A program made the translations under genes and the position numbers. Positions 1 through 8,002 of a DNA stretch of 64,000 nt are shown piece by piece; position 1 is the stretch's first letter, and each line of letters begins with the position of its first letter. Below the pieces are notes generated by a model, which worked only from the letters and a program-made list of their open reading frames with translations, was not told the DNA's origin and did not search any database. The DNA is from Mitsuaria sp. WAJ17 (GTDB lineage Bacteria; Pseudomonadota; Gammaproteobacteria; Burkholderiales; Burkholderiaceae_C), in the NCBI RefSeq assembly GCF_014174515.1, contig NZ_JACJUG010000012.1, positions 62,001-126,000 on the forward strand, read 5' to 3'.

Positions 1-545
1 GCCTGTTTGCCCGTATTGCGGATGGCGTGCGGGCCGTCAACGGCGTAGCGCGCTGTCTCGCCCGTCTTGAGTTTCTGCGTGGTGTTGCCCGCCGAGACCT
101 CCAACTGCCCGCCCAGAACGCTGAGGTGCTCGCGCGATCCAGGCTCATGCGCGCCGGACTCCAGCGCGCCGCCGGGCTGCACCGTCAGCTCGTACCACTC
201 GAACTGGCCCGCCATGTCGATGGGGCCCAGGATGCGCAGCAGGCACTTGCCGTCCGGGCTGCTCATGCCGGGGATGCCGTGGGCCGGTACCACCTCAATG
301 GCCGGCGCGGCCGGCTTCTCGCCGCCCAGCAGCTCAGACAGCTCCACCCGCAGCGCATTGGCCAGCCGCCAGACCACAGCCACGGTGGGATTGGCCTGGT
401 TTCTCTCGATCTGCGAGAGCATGCTCTTGGACACGCCGGCCCGGCGCGAGAGCTCGTCCAGCGAGAGGCCCTGGGCCTGGCGCAGCGCCTGCAGGGTGGC
501 ACCGACGCGCGGTGGTTCAAGGCTGTCGGGATGCGGGACGGACAT
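1..545 (-). CDS. XRE-family transcriptional regulator with C-terminal cupin domain (partial, runs off the window)
   Basis: Reads from an ATG at 545 to the window edge, so about 181 residues are visible and the C-terminus is missing. The N-terminal part (residues ~13-70) is a classic HTH_3/XRE helix-turn-helix, with LQALRQAQGLSLDELSRRAG followed by SKSMLSQIERNQANPT. From residue ~85 a cupin_2 barrel begins (GAHEPGSREHLSVLGG, then a GETARYAVDGPH strand). Such one-component XRE/cupin regulators usually sense a small molecule in the cupin barrel and act as local repressors or activators. The gene is divergent from kbl-tdh across 134 bp that contain an inverted repeat. It is therefore inferred to control threonine/aminoketobutyrate breakdown. 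The effector cannot be read from sequence. Confidence 0.88.
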   Translation of the reverse strand, partial: MSVPHPDSLEPPRVGATLQALRQAQGLSLDELSRRAGVSKSMLSQIERNQANPTVAVVWRLANALRVELSELLGGEKPAAPAIEVVPAHGIPGMSSPDGKCLLRILGPIDMAGQFEWYELTVQPGGALESGAHEPGSREHLSVLGGQLEVSAGNTTQKLKTGETARYAVDGPHAIRNTGKQ

Positions 546-587
546 GAGGGCGACCTTCAGAAGAGCCTGCAGTGCGAGCTGGTTCAC

Positions 588-616
588 TTGACCCTGGGAT
601 GCAATTCCCAGATACT
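588..616 (+). promoter_or_regulatory. putative sigma70-type promoter for kbl
   Basis: TTGACC (588-593) and GATACT (611-616) are separated by exactly 17 bp and resemble -35/-10 elements. Transcription would start near 623, just before the inverted repeat at 624-641. This is inferred from sequence match only. Confidence 0.4.
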
Positions 617-623
617 GCACGAA

Positions 624-641
624 AGTTCGATATAGTGAACT
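624..641. promoter_or_regulatory. putative operator (imperfect palindrome) in the XRE/kbl divergent region
   Basis: AGTTCGATATAGTGAACT is an inverted repeat with AGTTC/GAACT arms around a TATA core. A second TTCGAT lies 19 bp downstream at 645-650. The site sits just after the predicted promoter and before kbl. The divergent XRE/cupin regulator is the obvious candidate binder (inference). Confidence 0.5.
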
Positions 642-679
642 GAATTCGATTTAACGGATTGTGCCCCAGGAGACCGAAC

Positions 680-1885
680 ATGGCCAATGCTGACGACTTC
701 TACGCCCACCTGCGCAGCGAACTGCAGTCCATCCGCGAGGCCGGCCTCTTCAAGAGCGAGCGCATCATCACCAGCCATCAAGGCGCCGTGGTGCAGACGA
801 ACGAGGGCCGCGAGGTGATCAACCTCTGCGCCAACAACTATCTGGGCCTGTCCTCTCACCCCCAGGTCATCGAGGCCGCCCACGAGGCCCTGCGCACCCA
901 CGGCTACGGCCTCTCCAGCGTGCGCTTCATCTGCGGCACCCAGGACATCCACAAGACCCTGGAGCAGCGCATCGCCCGCTTCCTGGGCACCGAGGACACC
1001 ATCCTCTACGCGGCCGCCTTCGACGCCAACGGCGGTCTCTTCGAGCCCCTGCTGGGCGAGCAGGACGCCATCATCAGCGACGAGCTCAACCACGCCTCCA
1101 TCATCGACGGCATCCGCCTGTGCAAGGCCAAGCGCTTCCGTTACAAGCACAACGATCTGGCCGACCTGCAAGCCCAGCTGCAGGCTGCAGACGCCGCAGG
1201 TGCGCGCTTCAAGCTGGTCTTCACCGACGGCGTGTTCTCGATGGACGGCACCATTGCCCAGCTGGACAAGATCCGCGAGATCTGCGACCGCCACGGTGCT
1301 CTGCTGGGCATCGACGAGTGCCATGCCAGTGGCTTCCTGGGCAAGACCGGCCGCGGCACGCACGAGCACCGCGGCGTCTTCGGCAAGATCGACATCATCA
1401 CCGGCACCCTGGGCAAGGCCCTGGGCGGGGCCTCGGGCGGCTTCACCACCGGCCGCAAGGAAGTGATCGAGCTGCTGCGCCAGCGTTCGCGCCCCTACCT
1501 CTTCTCCAACACCGTGGCGCCCAGCATCGTGGGGGGCTCCATCGCCGTGCTGGACATCCTGGAAGGCTCTACCGAGCTGCGCGACAAGCTGGAGGCCAAC
1601 ACAGCCTACTTCCGCGAGGCCATCCAGGCCGCCGGCTTCGAGATCAAGCCTGGCACCCATCCCATCACACCCATCATGGTCTACGACGCCGTCAAGGCGC
1701 AGCAGCTCAGCGCGCGGCTGCTGGAGCTGGGTGTCTATGCCGTGGGCTTCTTCTACCCCGTGGTGCCCAAGGGCCAGGCCCGCATCCGGGTGCAGATCTC
1801 GGCCGTGCACGAGCGCCACCACCTGGAGAAGGCCGTGGCTGCCTTCACACAGGCCGGCCGCGAACTGGGCCTCATTCCCGCTTGA
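680..1885 (+). CDS. kbl: glycine C-acetyltransferase (2-amino-3-ketobutyrate CoA ligase)
   Basis: 401 residues, close to the 398 of E. coli Kbl. The enzyme is a PLP-dependent fold-type I alpha-oxoamine synthase that cleaves 2-amino-3-ketobutyrate with CoA to glycine and acetyl-CoA. Visible motifs are the substrate-binding NNYLGLSSHP near residue 50, GLSSVRFICGTQDIHK, DELNHASIIDG, the IDECHASGFLG segment and the PLP-lysine motif TGTLGKALGGASGG. The ATG at 680 is chosen because AGGAGA lies 6-7 bases upstream and the protein then starts MANADDFY, like relatives; a TTG at 659 would add seven unsupported residues. It is followed 50 bp later by tdh, so the two complete the threonine-to-glycine pathway. 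Confidence 0.97.
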   Translation: MANADDFYAHLRSELQSIREAGLFKSERIITSHQGAVVQTNEGREVINLCANNYLGLSSHPQVIEAAHEALRTHGYGLSSVRFICGTQDIHKTLEQRIARFLGTEDTILYAAAFDANGGLFEPLLGEQDAIISDELNHASIIDGIRLCKAKRFRYKHNDLADLQAQLQAADAAGARFKLVFTDGVFSMDGTIAQLDKIREICDRHGALLGIDECHASGFLGKTGRGTHEHRGVFGKIDIITGTLGKALGGASGGFTTGRKEVIELLRQRSRPYLFSNTVAPSIVGGSIAVLDILEGSTELRDKLEANTAYFREAIQAAGFEIKPGTHPITPIMVYDAVKAQQLSARLLELGVYAVGFFYPVVPKGQARIRVQISAVHERHHLEKAVAAFTQAGRELGLIPA

Positions 1886-1935
1886 GCGTCCTCTGAACGT
1901 CGCCTGAATCCCGCCAGAACCGAAAGAGCTGCCCA

Positions 1936-2889
1936 ATGAGCCGCCAAACCAAGATCCTCATCATCGGCGCCAATGGCCAGATCGGCACCGAGCTGGCGCA
2001 AGAGCTGGCCCTGCGCCACGGCAATGCCAACGTCATCACCAGCGACCTCGCCCCCGAGGGCCGGGTGAAGTCGCTGACGCACGAGATGCTGGATGCCACC
2101 GACGGCGCCGCCGTCGCCGCCGCCGTGAAGCGCCATGAGATCACCCAGATCTATCTGCTGGCCGCCGCCCTCTCGGCCACGGGCGAAAAGCACCCCATGT
2201 GGGCCTGGGACCTCAACATGAAAGGGCTGCTGAACGTGCTGGAGCTGGCCCGCACGCAGAAGCTGGATCGCGTCTTCTGGCCCAGTTCCATCGCCGCCTT
2301 CGGTCCCAGCACGCCGGCCGTGATGACGCCACAGAGCACGGTGATGGACCCCACCACTGTCTACGGCATCTCCAAGCAGGCCGGCGAGCGCTGGTGCGCC
2401 TGGTACCACGCCAAGCACGGCGTGGACGTGCGCAGCCTGCGCTACCCGGGCCTGATCAGCTACAAGACCCCGCCCGGCGGCGGCACGACCGACTATGCCG
2501 TGGACATCTTCCACAGTGCGCTGAAGACCGGTCGCTACAGCTGCTTCCTGGAAGAGGGTCAGGCCTTGCCCATGATGTACATGCCCGACGCGCTGCGCGC
2601 CACCATCGAGCTGATGGAGGCCCCGGCCGAGGCCATCACCGAGCGCGGCTCGTACAACCTGGCGGGCTGCAGCTTTACGCCGGCCGAGATCGCCGCCGAG
2701 ATCCGCCGCCGCATCCCCGGTTTCGAGATCAGCTACGCGCCTGACTTCCGCCAGCAGATTGCCGCCAGCTGGCCGCAGTCCATCGATGACAGCGTGGCGC
2801 GGCGCGACTGGGGCTGGAAGCCTCAGTACGACCTCTCGGCCATGGTCGATGACATGCTCGTCAACCTCAAGCCGCTGCTGCAGGCCTGA
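1936..2889 (+). CDS. tdh: L-threonine 3-dehydrogenase, SDR/epimerase type
   Basis: 317 residues with an N-terminal Rossmann motif (IIGANGQIG, residues ~9-17), the catalytic YGISK pair (Tyr-xxx-Lys) near residue 143 and the family-specific DYAVDIFHSALKTG stretch. This is the extended short-chain dehydrogenase form of threonine dehydrogenase known from Cupriavidus, Flavobacterium and animals, not the zinc MDR form of E. coli. It oxidises L-threonine with NAD+ to 2-amino-3-ketobutyrate, the substrate of the upstream Kbl. Same strand, 50 bp gap, so probably one operon. An NAD-dependent epimerase function is the main alternative but is unlikely next to kbl. Confidence 0.92.
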   Translation: MSRQTKILIIGANGQIGTELAQELALRHGNANVITSDLAPEGRVKSLTHEMLDATDGAAVAAAVKRHEITQIYLLAAALSATGEKHPMWAWDLNMKGLLNVLELARTQKLDRVFWPSSIAAFGPSTPAVMTPQSTVMDPTTVYGISKQAGERWCAWYHAKHGVDVRSLRYPGLISYKTPPGGGTTDYAVDIFHSALKTGRYSCFLEEGQALPMMYMPDALRATIELMEAPAEAITERGSYNLAGCSFTPAEIAAEIRRRIPGFEISYAPDFRQQIAASWPQSIDDSVARRDWGWKPQYDLSAMVDDMLVNLKPLLQA

Positions 2890-2972
2890 AACTGCGGGCG
2901 CGGCACACGACGCTCCCGCTTTCGAGCAGGGCTGCTCATCGAGGCAGGAGCGGCTGCTGCTAAGCTGGACCC

Positions 2973-3851
2973 ATGGGTCAAAGCCTGTGGATCTGCGGTT
3001 TCGGGGATCAGCTGCCTCTCCCGGGCGCCTGTCGTCTGGCGTTGGGCCTGCTGGCGGCAGCCCTGCTGACCCTGCCGGTCCTTGCGGAGCCAGCCGCTGC
3101 CGCCCCCCCGCCGGACGAGCCTCGCTACCTGCTGGGCCTGCGTGTCTCACGAGGGCCCGAGTACCCGGGCTCACGCCGCCAGGAGCAAGGCCTGACCCCC
3201 TTGTGGGCGCTCTACTGGGGCCGCTGGCGTATCACGACGGCCGGCACCGGGGCGATGATGGGCTTTGGCTCCGACGCCGCCGGCCCCGGGCCGGGAGCCT
3301 CGCGCGAATGGCTGCACGGGGATCACTGGAAGCTGGGCCTGGGCCTGCGCATCGACAGCGGTCGTGACAGCGAGCGCGCCGAGATCACCCGCGGTCTGCC
3401 CGACGTGCCGCGCACGCTGCGAGGCCGCCTGAACCTGCGGCTAGAGCTGGATCCGAAGTGGACCCTCAGCGTGGCGCTGTCGCCCGATCTGCTGAATCAT
3501 CGCGGCGGCACCGAACTGAGCCTTGACCTCGGGCGCAGCCTGTACCGCAGCGGCCATGCCTCGCTCACTCTGGGGCTGGGACTCAGCGCCTCCGACCGTC
3601 GCCACCTGCAGAGCTACTTCGGCGTGCCCGAGGGCAGCGATGCCGCCAGGCGCCTGGGCCAGCACTACGAACCCGGCAACGGCCTGACGGGGGCCTACAT
3701 CAACCTCAGCTACATGCAGGCCCTGAGCCCGCGATGGGTGCTGGTGGGCAGCTGGAGCGAAGGGCGGCTGCTGGACGCGGCGGCGGCCAGCCCTATCGTG
3801 GAGACGACGCGCCAGCGCAGTGCTTCGATCGGGCTGGCGTACCGGAACTGA
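2973..3851 (+). CDS. MipA/OmpV family outer membrane protein
   Basis: 292 residues. A hydrophobic signal segment around residues 22-42 (LALGLLAAALLTLPVLAEPA) precedes an outer-membrane beta-barrel: alternating strands, YLLGLRVSRGPEYPGSRRQEQGL at the mature N-terminus (the PEYPGS pattern is typical of MipA/OmpV) and a terminal aromatic-rich strand ending GLAYRN. MipA-like proteins scaffold murein enzymes or act as small porins; which applies here is unknown. The ATG at 2973 follows tdh by 83 bp without a clear promoter. The signal peptide is unusually long if this start is right. Confidence 0.8.
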   Translation: MGQSLWICGFGDQLPLPGACRLALGLLAAALLTLPVLAEPAAAAPPPDEPRYLLGLRVSRGPEYPGSRRQEQGLTPLWALYWGRWRITTAGTGAMMGFGSDAAGPGPGASREWLHGDHWKLGLGLRIDSGRDSERAEITRGLPDVPRTLRGRLNLRLELDPKWTLSVALSPDLLNHRGGTELSLDLGRSLYRSGHASLTLGLGLSASDRRHLQSYFGVPEGSDAARRLGQHYEPGNGLTGAYINLSYMQALSPRWVLVGSWSEGRLLDAAAASPIVETTRQRSASIGLAYRN

Positions 3852-3863
3852 AAGGGCTCGCGT

Positions 3864-4181
3864 TCAGAACGGGATCCGCCCGGTCCAGATCTCCCAGTAC
3901 ATGCGCCAGTCCCCCATGAAGCTCCACAGTGGCCGGCGGAAGCTGGCGGGCTTGTTCTTCTCGAAGACGAAGTGGCCCACCCACGCGAAGCCGTAGCCGC
4001 AGAGCAGGCCGGCCGGCAGCCACAGCAACTCGCCCGTCACCAGCAGCGTGCCCAGGCACAGCAGGGCCAGGCTGGAGCCCAGGAAATGCAGGCGTCGGCA
4101 GGTCCTGTTGCGATGCTCGCCGAGGTAGAAAGGGTAGAACTCGGCAAAGCTGCTGATGGCAGCAAGGGCGTCGTGAGCCAT
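3864..4181 (-). CDS. DUF962/Mpo1-like membrane protein
   Basis: 105 residues. The start at 4181 has AGGAG upstream and gives MAHDALAAISSFAEFYPFYL. The family hallmark is an N-terminal FYLGEHRNRTCRRLHFLGS stretch, whose HxxxxxxxxHFxG histidines are the presumed iron ligands, followed by two or three hydrophobic helices (residues ~33-75) and the conserved GHFVFEKNKPASF..P.WSFMGD segment. Yeast Mpo1 is an Fe-dependent dioxygenase of 2-hydroxy fatty acids; the bacterial role is not settled. It converges with the MipA-like gene with a 12-bp gap. Confidence 0.85.
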   Translation of the reverse strand: MAHDALAAISSFAEFYPFYLGEHRNRTCRRLHFLGSSLALLCLGTLLVTGELLWLPAGLLCGYGFAWVGHFVFEKNKPASFRRPLWSFMGDWRMYWEIWTGRIPF

Positions 4182-4373
4182 AGGGACTCCTGGAGGGAGA
4201 GGCGGGCGCTGCCCGCATTGAAGCGCAAGTGGAGCGTCCTGGCATCCGGTCCGATACCAGGGGCGATGTCCGCACGGCCTGTCCTTGCCGTCCTGCCGTT
4301 GGTCGCGCCTGGCTCGCCTCTTCTGGTGGCGCGCGCTAAGGTCGCGTGCATCGCATTCCTGAGCTCCTGCACC

Positions 4374-5207
4374 ATGCCTTTTTCCCAAGCCCGCTCGCGC
4401 GCCTTCCTGTCACTGCCGGGCGCACTGGCGCTTGGCCTGCTGCCCGGCCTGGCCCAGGCGCAGGCTTCGGCCTTCTCGCGCCAGGCCGGCACATCCGTCG
4501 TCGCCGGCACTGTCTGGCACTACGAGAAGTCCAATCGCGACGGCAGTGACGCCTGGCATTTCGCCATCTACTTCGCCAGCCCCAGCCGCCTGGAAGTGCT
4601 CAAGTGGTTGCCTGGCGAGGACCTGGTGGAGGTCCACGCCGACCTGGACCTGGCTCGGGCCATGCCCGTGCACATGCAGCAGTGGAACCTTGTCAAGGGC
4701 GAGCGGCGGCCGACGCTCAGCGCCGATGCCGCGCCCAAGGCCCCGCGGCTGAAGGTCCACTTCGCCAAGGGTGGGACCGTCGAGCTGGACGGCGGCGCGT
4801 TGCCGCTGCATGTCTGGGGGTTCGACCTGGCCTCGCTGGCGCCCCTCCTGCCGATGCTGCGGCATCCGCAGCAGGGCTTCAAGCTCAGCATGGTAGACCC
4901 CAACCGCCCGGGCCGCCACGGCGAGCCCGCCCTGGTGGCAGAGGCCCGCTTCGAGTACCTCGGGCGGCGCGAATGGCAGGGGCGCCCAAGCCATCAGTAC
5001 CGCATCGCCGGCCCCGCATTTGACGGCAAGGCCGGCCTGTTGGTCACCAGCCTGCAGGGGCAGCTCCTGCACGCCGAGCATCCCATCCCCACCAGCACGG
5101 ACTGGAAGGACTGGCGCCTGAGCTTCACGCGGTCCGAGCAGCTGAACGGCAACCAGTGGGAGCAGTTCAAGCTGGAGCTGCAACGCCAGCTCGCGGCCGG
5201 CGACTGA
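4374..5207 (+). CDS. exported protein of unknown function
   Basis: 277 residues. The ATG at 4374 gives a clear Sec signal peptide (FLSLPGALALGLLPGLAQAQA, cleavage near residue 30). The mature part is a soluble beta-rich protein with tryptophan-rich strands (GTVWHYEKSNRDGSDAWHFAIYF) and no motif I can assign. DUF3108-like periplasmic proteins have a similar look, but the match is weak. The reading frame is open upstream to 3972 in the same phase, but that part overlaps the DUF962 gene and its leader and lacks a plausible start. The convergent hydrolase gene ends 3 bp away. Confidence 0.75.
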   Translation: MPFSQARSRAFLSLPGALALGLLPGLAQAQASAFSRQAGTSVVAGTVWHYEKSNRDGSDAWHFAIYFASPSRLEVLKWLPGEDLVEVHADLDLARAMPVHMQQWNLVKGERRPTLSADAAPKAPRLKVHFAKGGTVELDGGALPLHVWGFDLASLAPLLPMLRHPQQGFKLSMVDPNRPGRHGEPALVAEARFEYLGRREWQGRPSHQYRIAGPAFDGKAGLLVTSLQGQLLHAEHPIPTSTDWKDWRLSFTRSEQLNGNQWEQFKLELQRQLAAGD

Positions 5208-5210
5208 GCC

Positions 5211-6017
5211 TCAGCAGGACAGGGCCTGGCGCAAGGCCGCCAGCACGGCGTCCGGCGCCTCGGCCATCATCGAGTGGCCGGCAGCCGGGATGCGGTGCAG
5301 CCGGGCCTTGAGCGCCTGCACCAGGGCCTGGGCCTGCTTGGGCGCGGTCATCACGTCGCGTTCGGCGGTCAGCACATGGCATTCGCAGCGGACCCGTGCC
5401 GCCGCCTCCAGCCCGCCCGCATAGCGGTCGCAGACCTGGAAGTCGTGCAGAAAGAGGTTGGCCTCGCTCGATCCGGCCTGCGTGTGCTTCATCAGCGCCA
5501 GATTGCCGCCATGCAGCCAGCTGCCCGGGCCCGGGTAGCCGGGCTTGGCTGCCTGCGTGCTGTGGGAGAAGACGTTGACCATGGCCATGGCCTTCTCCGG
5601 CGCCTCGGCGGCGGTGTTCAGCAAGGCCTCGGAGACCTTCATCGGGAAGGCCGTGCCCAACAGCAGCAACTGGCTGGCACGCTCTGGCGCCTGGGCGGCA
5701 GCCTCAAGCGCGATCAGGGAGCCCATGCTGTGCCCGGCCAGCGCGGCGCGCTCGGCGCCCGCGGCGCTCAGCAGTTCCAGCACCCAGGCGCCGGCGGCTT
5801 CCACGCTGGGCAGGGCCGGGCCTTCGCTGCGGCCATGGCCGGGAAGGTCCACGGCCAGCACGCTGAAGCCGTGATGGGCGAACCAGCGGGCCAGCAGCGT
5901 GAAGACGCTGTGGTCATGCAGGGCGCCATGCACGAAGACAAGGCAGGGCAGGGCGGGATCGAAGGCGCGCCCGCCGGTATAGGCATAGGCCTGGCGGCCT
6001 TGAACAGTCACTTGCAT
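5211..6017 (-). CDS. alpha/beta hydrolase
   Basis: 268 residues of a canonical alpha/beta hydrolase. The oxyanion-loop motif VFVHGALHDHSVF is near residue 28, the nucleophile elbow GHSMGS has Ser97, a probable acid is in TAERDVMTAP and the catalytic His is in AAGHSMM. No signal peptide, so cytoplasmic. The closest general type is the BioH/3-oxoadipate enol-lactonase/esterase group; the substrate is unknown. It lies 10 bp downstream of metY on the same strand and is probably cotranscribed with it, so a MetX-like acyltransfer role was considered. It lacks the length and signature of homoserine acetyltransferase. Confidence 0.85.
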   Translation of the reverse strand: MQVTVQGRQAYAYTGGRAFDPALPCLVFVHGALHDHSVFTLLARWFAHHGFSVLAVDLPGHGRSEGPALPSVEAAGAWVLELLSAAGAERAALAGHSMGSLIALEAAAQAPERASQLLLLGTAFPMKVSEALLNTAAEAPEKAMAMVNVFSHSTQAAKPGYPGPGSWLHGGNLALMKHTQAGSSEANLFLHDFQVCDRYAGGLEAAARVRCECHVLTAERDVMTAPKQAQALVQALKARLHRIPAAGHSMMAEAPDAVLAALRQALSC

Positions 6018-6027
6018 GGGGCGGCGC

Positions 6028-7347
6028 TCACTTGGATGCGATCTTCAGGGCGGTCTTGAGGTCGGCGATCAAGTCGTCGGCGTCCTCAAGGCCGATGGAC
6101 AGGCGGATGGTGCCGGGCGTGATGCCCGCCTGCGCCAGCGCGGCGTCGTCCATGCGGAAGTGGGTGGTGCTGGCGGGGTGGATCACCAGGGAGCGGCAGT
6201 CGCCCACGTTGGCCAGGTGGGAGAAGATCTTGAGGCTCTCGATGAAGCGGCGGCCCTGCTCGCGGCTGCCGTTCAGGTCGAAGCTGAAGACGGCGCCGGC
6301 GCCCTTGGGCATGAGCTTGCGGGCCAGCGCATGGCCCGGGTGAGAGTCCAGCCCGGGGTAGGCCACACGGCTCACCTGGGCCTGCCCCACCAGGAACTCG
6401 GCCACCTTCTGCGCATTGCCCACATGGCGCTCCATGCGCAGGGACAGGGTCTCCAGCCCCTGCAGCATCAGCCAGGCCGTGTGCGGGCTCATGCAGGCAC
6501 CGAAGTCGCGCAGGCCCTCGCGGCGGGCGCGCAGCAGGAAGGCACCCGTCGTGCTCTCCTCGGCGAAGACCATGCCGTGGAAGCCCTCGTAGGGCTCGCA
6601 GAGCTCGGCGAAGCGGGCCAGGCCGGCGGACTGGCTGCGCTCATAGGCTGATTGCCAGTCGAAGTTGCCGCTGTCCACCAGCACGCCACCCACCACGGTG
6701 CCGTGGCCGCAGAGGAACTTGGTGGCGGAATGGAAGACCAGGTCCGCACCATGCTGCAGGGGCTTGAGCAGGGCAGGGGGCGTCAGCGTGGCGTCCACGA
6801 GCAGGGGTAGGCCGGCTTCATGGGCGATGGCGGCCACGCCGGGGATGTCCAGCACGTCCATGCCGGGGTTGCCCAGGGTCTCGCCGAAGAGCAGTCGGGT
6901 CTCGGGGCGGATGGCGGCGCGCCAGGCGTCCAGCTCATCGGGGCGCACGAAGGTGGTGCTGATGCCGAATCGCTTCAGCGTGTAGTGCAGCAGGTTGTGC
7001 GAGCCGCCATAGAGTGCGCTGGAGGCCACGATGTGGCTGCCCGCAGGCGCCAGCGTGCTGATGGCAAGGAACAGCGCGGCCTGCCCGCTGGCCGTGGCAA
7101 TGGCGCCACTGCCGCCTTCCAGCGCGGCCATGCGCTCTTCGAAAACGGCCGTGGTGGGATTGGAGATGCGGGAGTAGACGTGGCCCGCGCGCTCCATGTT
7201 GAAGAGCGAGGCCGCGTGCTCGGCGCTTTCGAAGACGAAGGAGGTGCTGAGATGCAGAGGGACGGCCCGGGCGCCGGTGCTGGGGTCGGGTGCCGCCCCC
7301 GCATGAAGCGCCAGGGTGTCGAAGCCGGGATCGCCGTAGCCTGACAT
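6028..7347 (-). CDS. metY: O-acetylhomoserine aminocarboxypropyltransferase (sulfhydrylase)
   Basis: 439 residues, typical for the O-acetylhomoserine branch of the Cys/Met-metabolism PLP enzymes. Visible are YSRISNPT with the phosphate-binding Tyr/Arg, GSGAIATASGQAA, FGETLGNPGMDVLD, the aspartate in LVDATLTPP and the PLP lysine in HSATKFLCGHGTVVGG. The enzyme makes homocysteine from O-acetylhomoserine and sulfide in methionine synthesis. The start at 7347 gives MSGYGDPGFDTLALHAG, the usual family N-terminus. The frame stays open further upstream but would overlap the divergent CBS gene. Confidence 0.92.
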   Translation of the reverse strand: MSGYGDPGFDTLALHAGAAPDPSTGARAVPLHLSTSFVFESAEHAASLFNMERAGHVYSRISNPTTAVFEERMAALEGGSGAIATASGQAALFLAISTLAPAGSHIVASSALYGGSHNLLHYTLKRFGISTTFVRPDELDAWRAAIRPETRLLFGETLGNPGMDVLDIPGVAAIAHEAGLPLLVDATLTPPALLKPLQHGADLVFHSATKFLCGHGTVVGGVLVDSGNFDWQSAYERSQSAGLARFAELCEPYEGFHGMVFAEESTTGAFLLRARREGLRDFGACMSPHTAWLMLQGLETLSLRMERHVGNAQKVAEFLVGQAQVSRVAYPGLDSHPGHALARKLMPKGAGAVFSFDLNGSREQGRRFIESLKIFSHLANVGDCRSLVIHPASTTHFRMDDAALAQAGITPGTIRLSIGLEDADDLIADLKTALKIASK

Positions 7348-7432
7348 GCTGTCTTTCGTGGTTTCAGGATGCCGGGATTGTGTGCTATGTTGGACCCAAT
7401 TCTGATCTGCCCGCCTGTCGAGGAGAAAACAC

Positions 7433-7900
7433 ATGAAAGTCGCCGACATCCTGCGCGTGAAAGGCAACGCCCTGTATACCGTGCCGCCCGAACAGCCCCT
7501 GGCCGAAGCCCTGGCCACCATGGCCGAGCGGGACATGGGCTCCCTGGTCGTGATGGAGTTCGGCGAGCTGGTGGGCATGCTGACCTTCCGCGAGGTGATC
7601 GCCGCCGTGGTCCGCAATGGCGGCAGCGTGGGCTCCAGCCTGGTCCGCTCCGTCATGGACGACCACCCCCTGACCTGCACCCCCGAGACCGAGATCGACG
7701 AAGTCCGCCGCATGATGCTGGGCCGTCATGCCCGCTACATGCCCGTGCTCAACGGCCGCCAACTGATGGGCGTGATCTCCTTCTATGACGTCGCCAAGGC
7801 CGTGGTCGATAGCCAGGACTTCGAGAACCGCATGCTCAAGGCCTATATCCGCGACTGGCCGGTCGAGGAAGAGGGCGCTTCGCACGAGCCGAAGCTTTGA
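7433..7900 (+). CDS. CBS-domain pair protein
   Basis: 155 residues built almost entirely of two CBS motifs (residues ~1-62 and ~70-135). The pattern is MKVADILRVKG..LYTVPPEQPLAEALATMAERDMGSLVVME.GELVGMLTFREV, then VRSVMDDHPLTCTPETEIDEVRRMML..HARYMPVL..LMGVISFYDVAKA. Stand-alone CBS pairs bind adenine nucleotides (AMP/ATP/SAM) and act as energy or ligand sensors on a partner protein. The partner is not evident here. It is divergent from metY over 85 bp. GAGGAG about ten bases before the ATG supports the start. Confidence 0.9.
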   Translation: MKVADILRVKGNALYTVPPEQPLAEALATMAERDMGSLVVMEFGELVGMLTFREVIAAVVRNGGSVGSSLVRSVMDDHPLTCTPETEIDEVRRMMLGRHARYMPVLNGRQLMGVISFYDVAKAVVDSQDFENRMLKAYIRDWPVEEEGASHEPKL

Positions 7901-7951
7901 GCCGCTGATCGCCAAGCCCGCAGACCGGCGAGGCCGGGGGGCGCACCATAG

Positions 7952-8000
7952 AATCCAGGGCATGCCCGGGCGCTCCCGCCGGGGACCGACCCTGGATTTT
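7952..8000 (+). terminator. stem-loop with T-run immediately upstream of aroC
   Basis: AATCCAGGG (7952-7960) pairs perfectly with CCCTGGATT (7990-7998), enclosing a second CCCGG/CCGGG stem, and runs into TTTTTC ending two bases before the aroC ATG. It resembles an intrinsic terminator for the CBS gene, or an attenuator of aroC. No Shine-Dalgarno sequence lies between it and the aroC start. Confidence 0.45.
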
Positions 8001-8002
8001 TC

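Noticed and set aside
2556..2568. A near copy (GGGTCAGGCCTTG) of the dispersed 13-mer in tdh
   Set aside because: It encodes EEGQALPM, a conserved stretch of the enzyme, so coding constraint explains it.
5211..6017. The alpha/beta hydrolase as homoserine O-acetyltransferase (MetX) because of its neighbour metY
   Set aside because: It is about 100 residues too short and lacks the MetX-specific motifs, so only a generic hydrolase call is supported.
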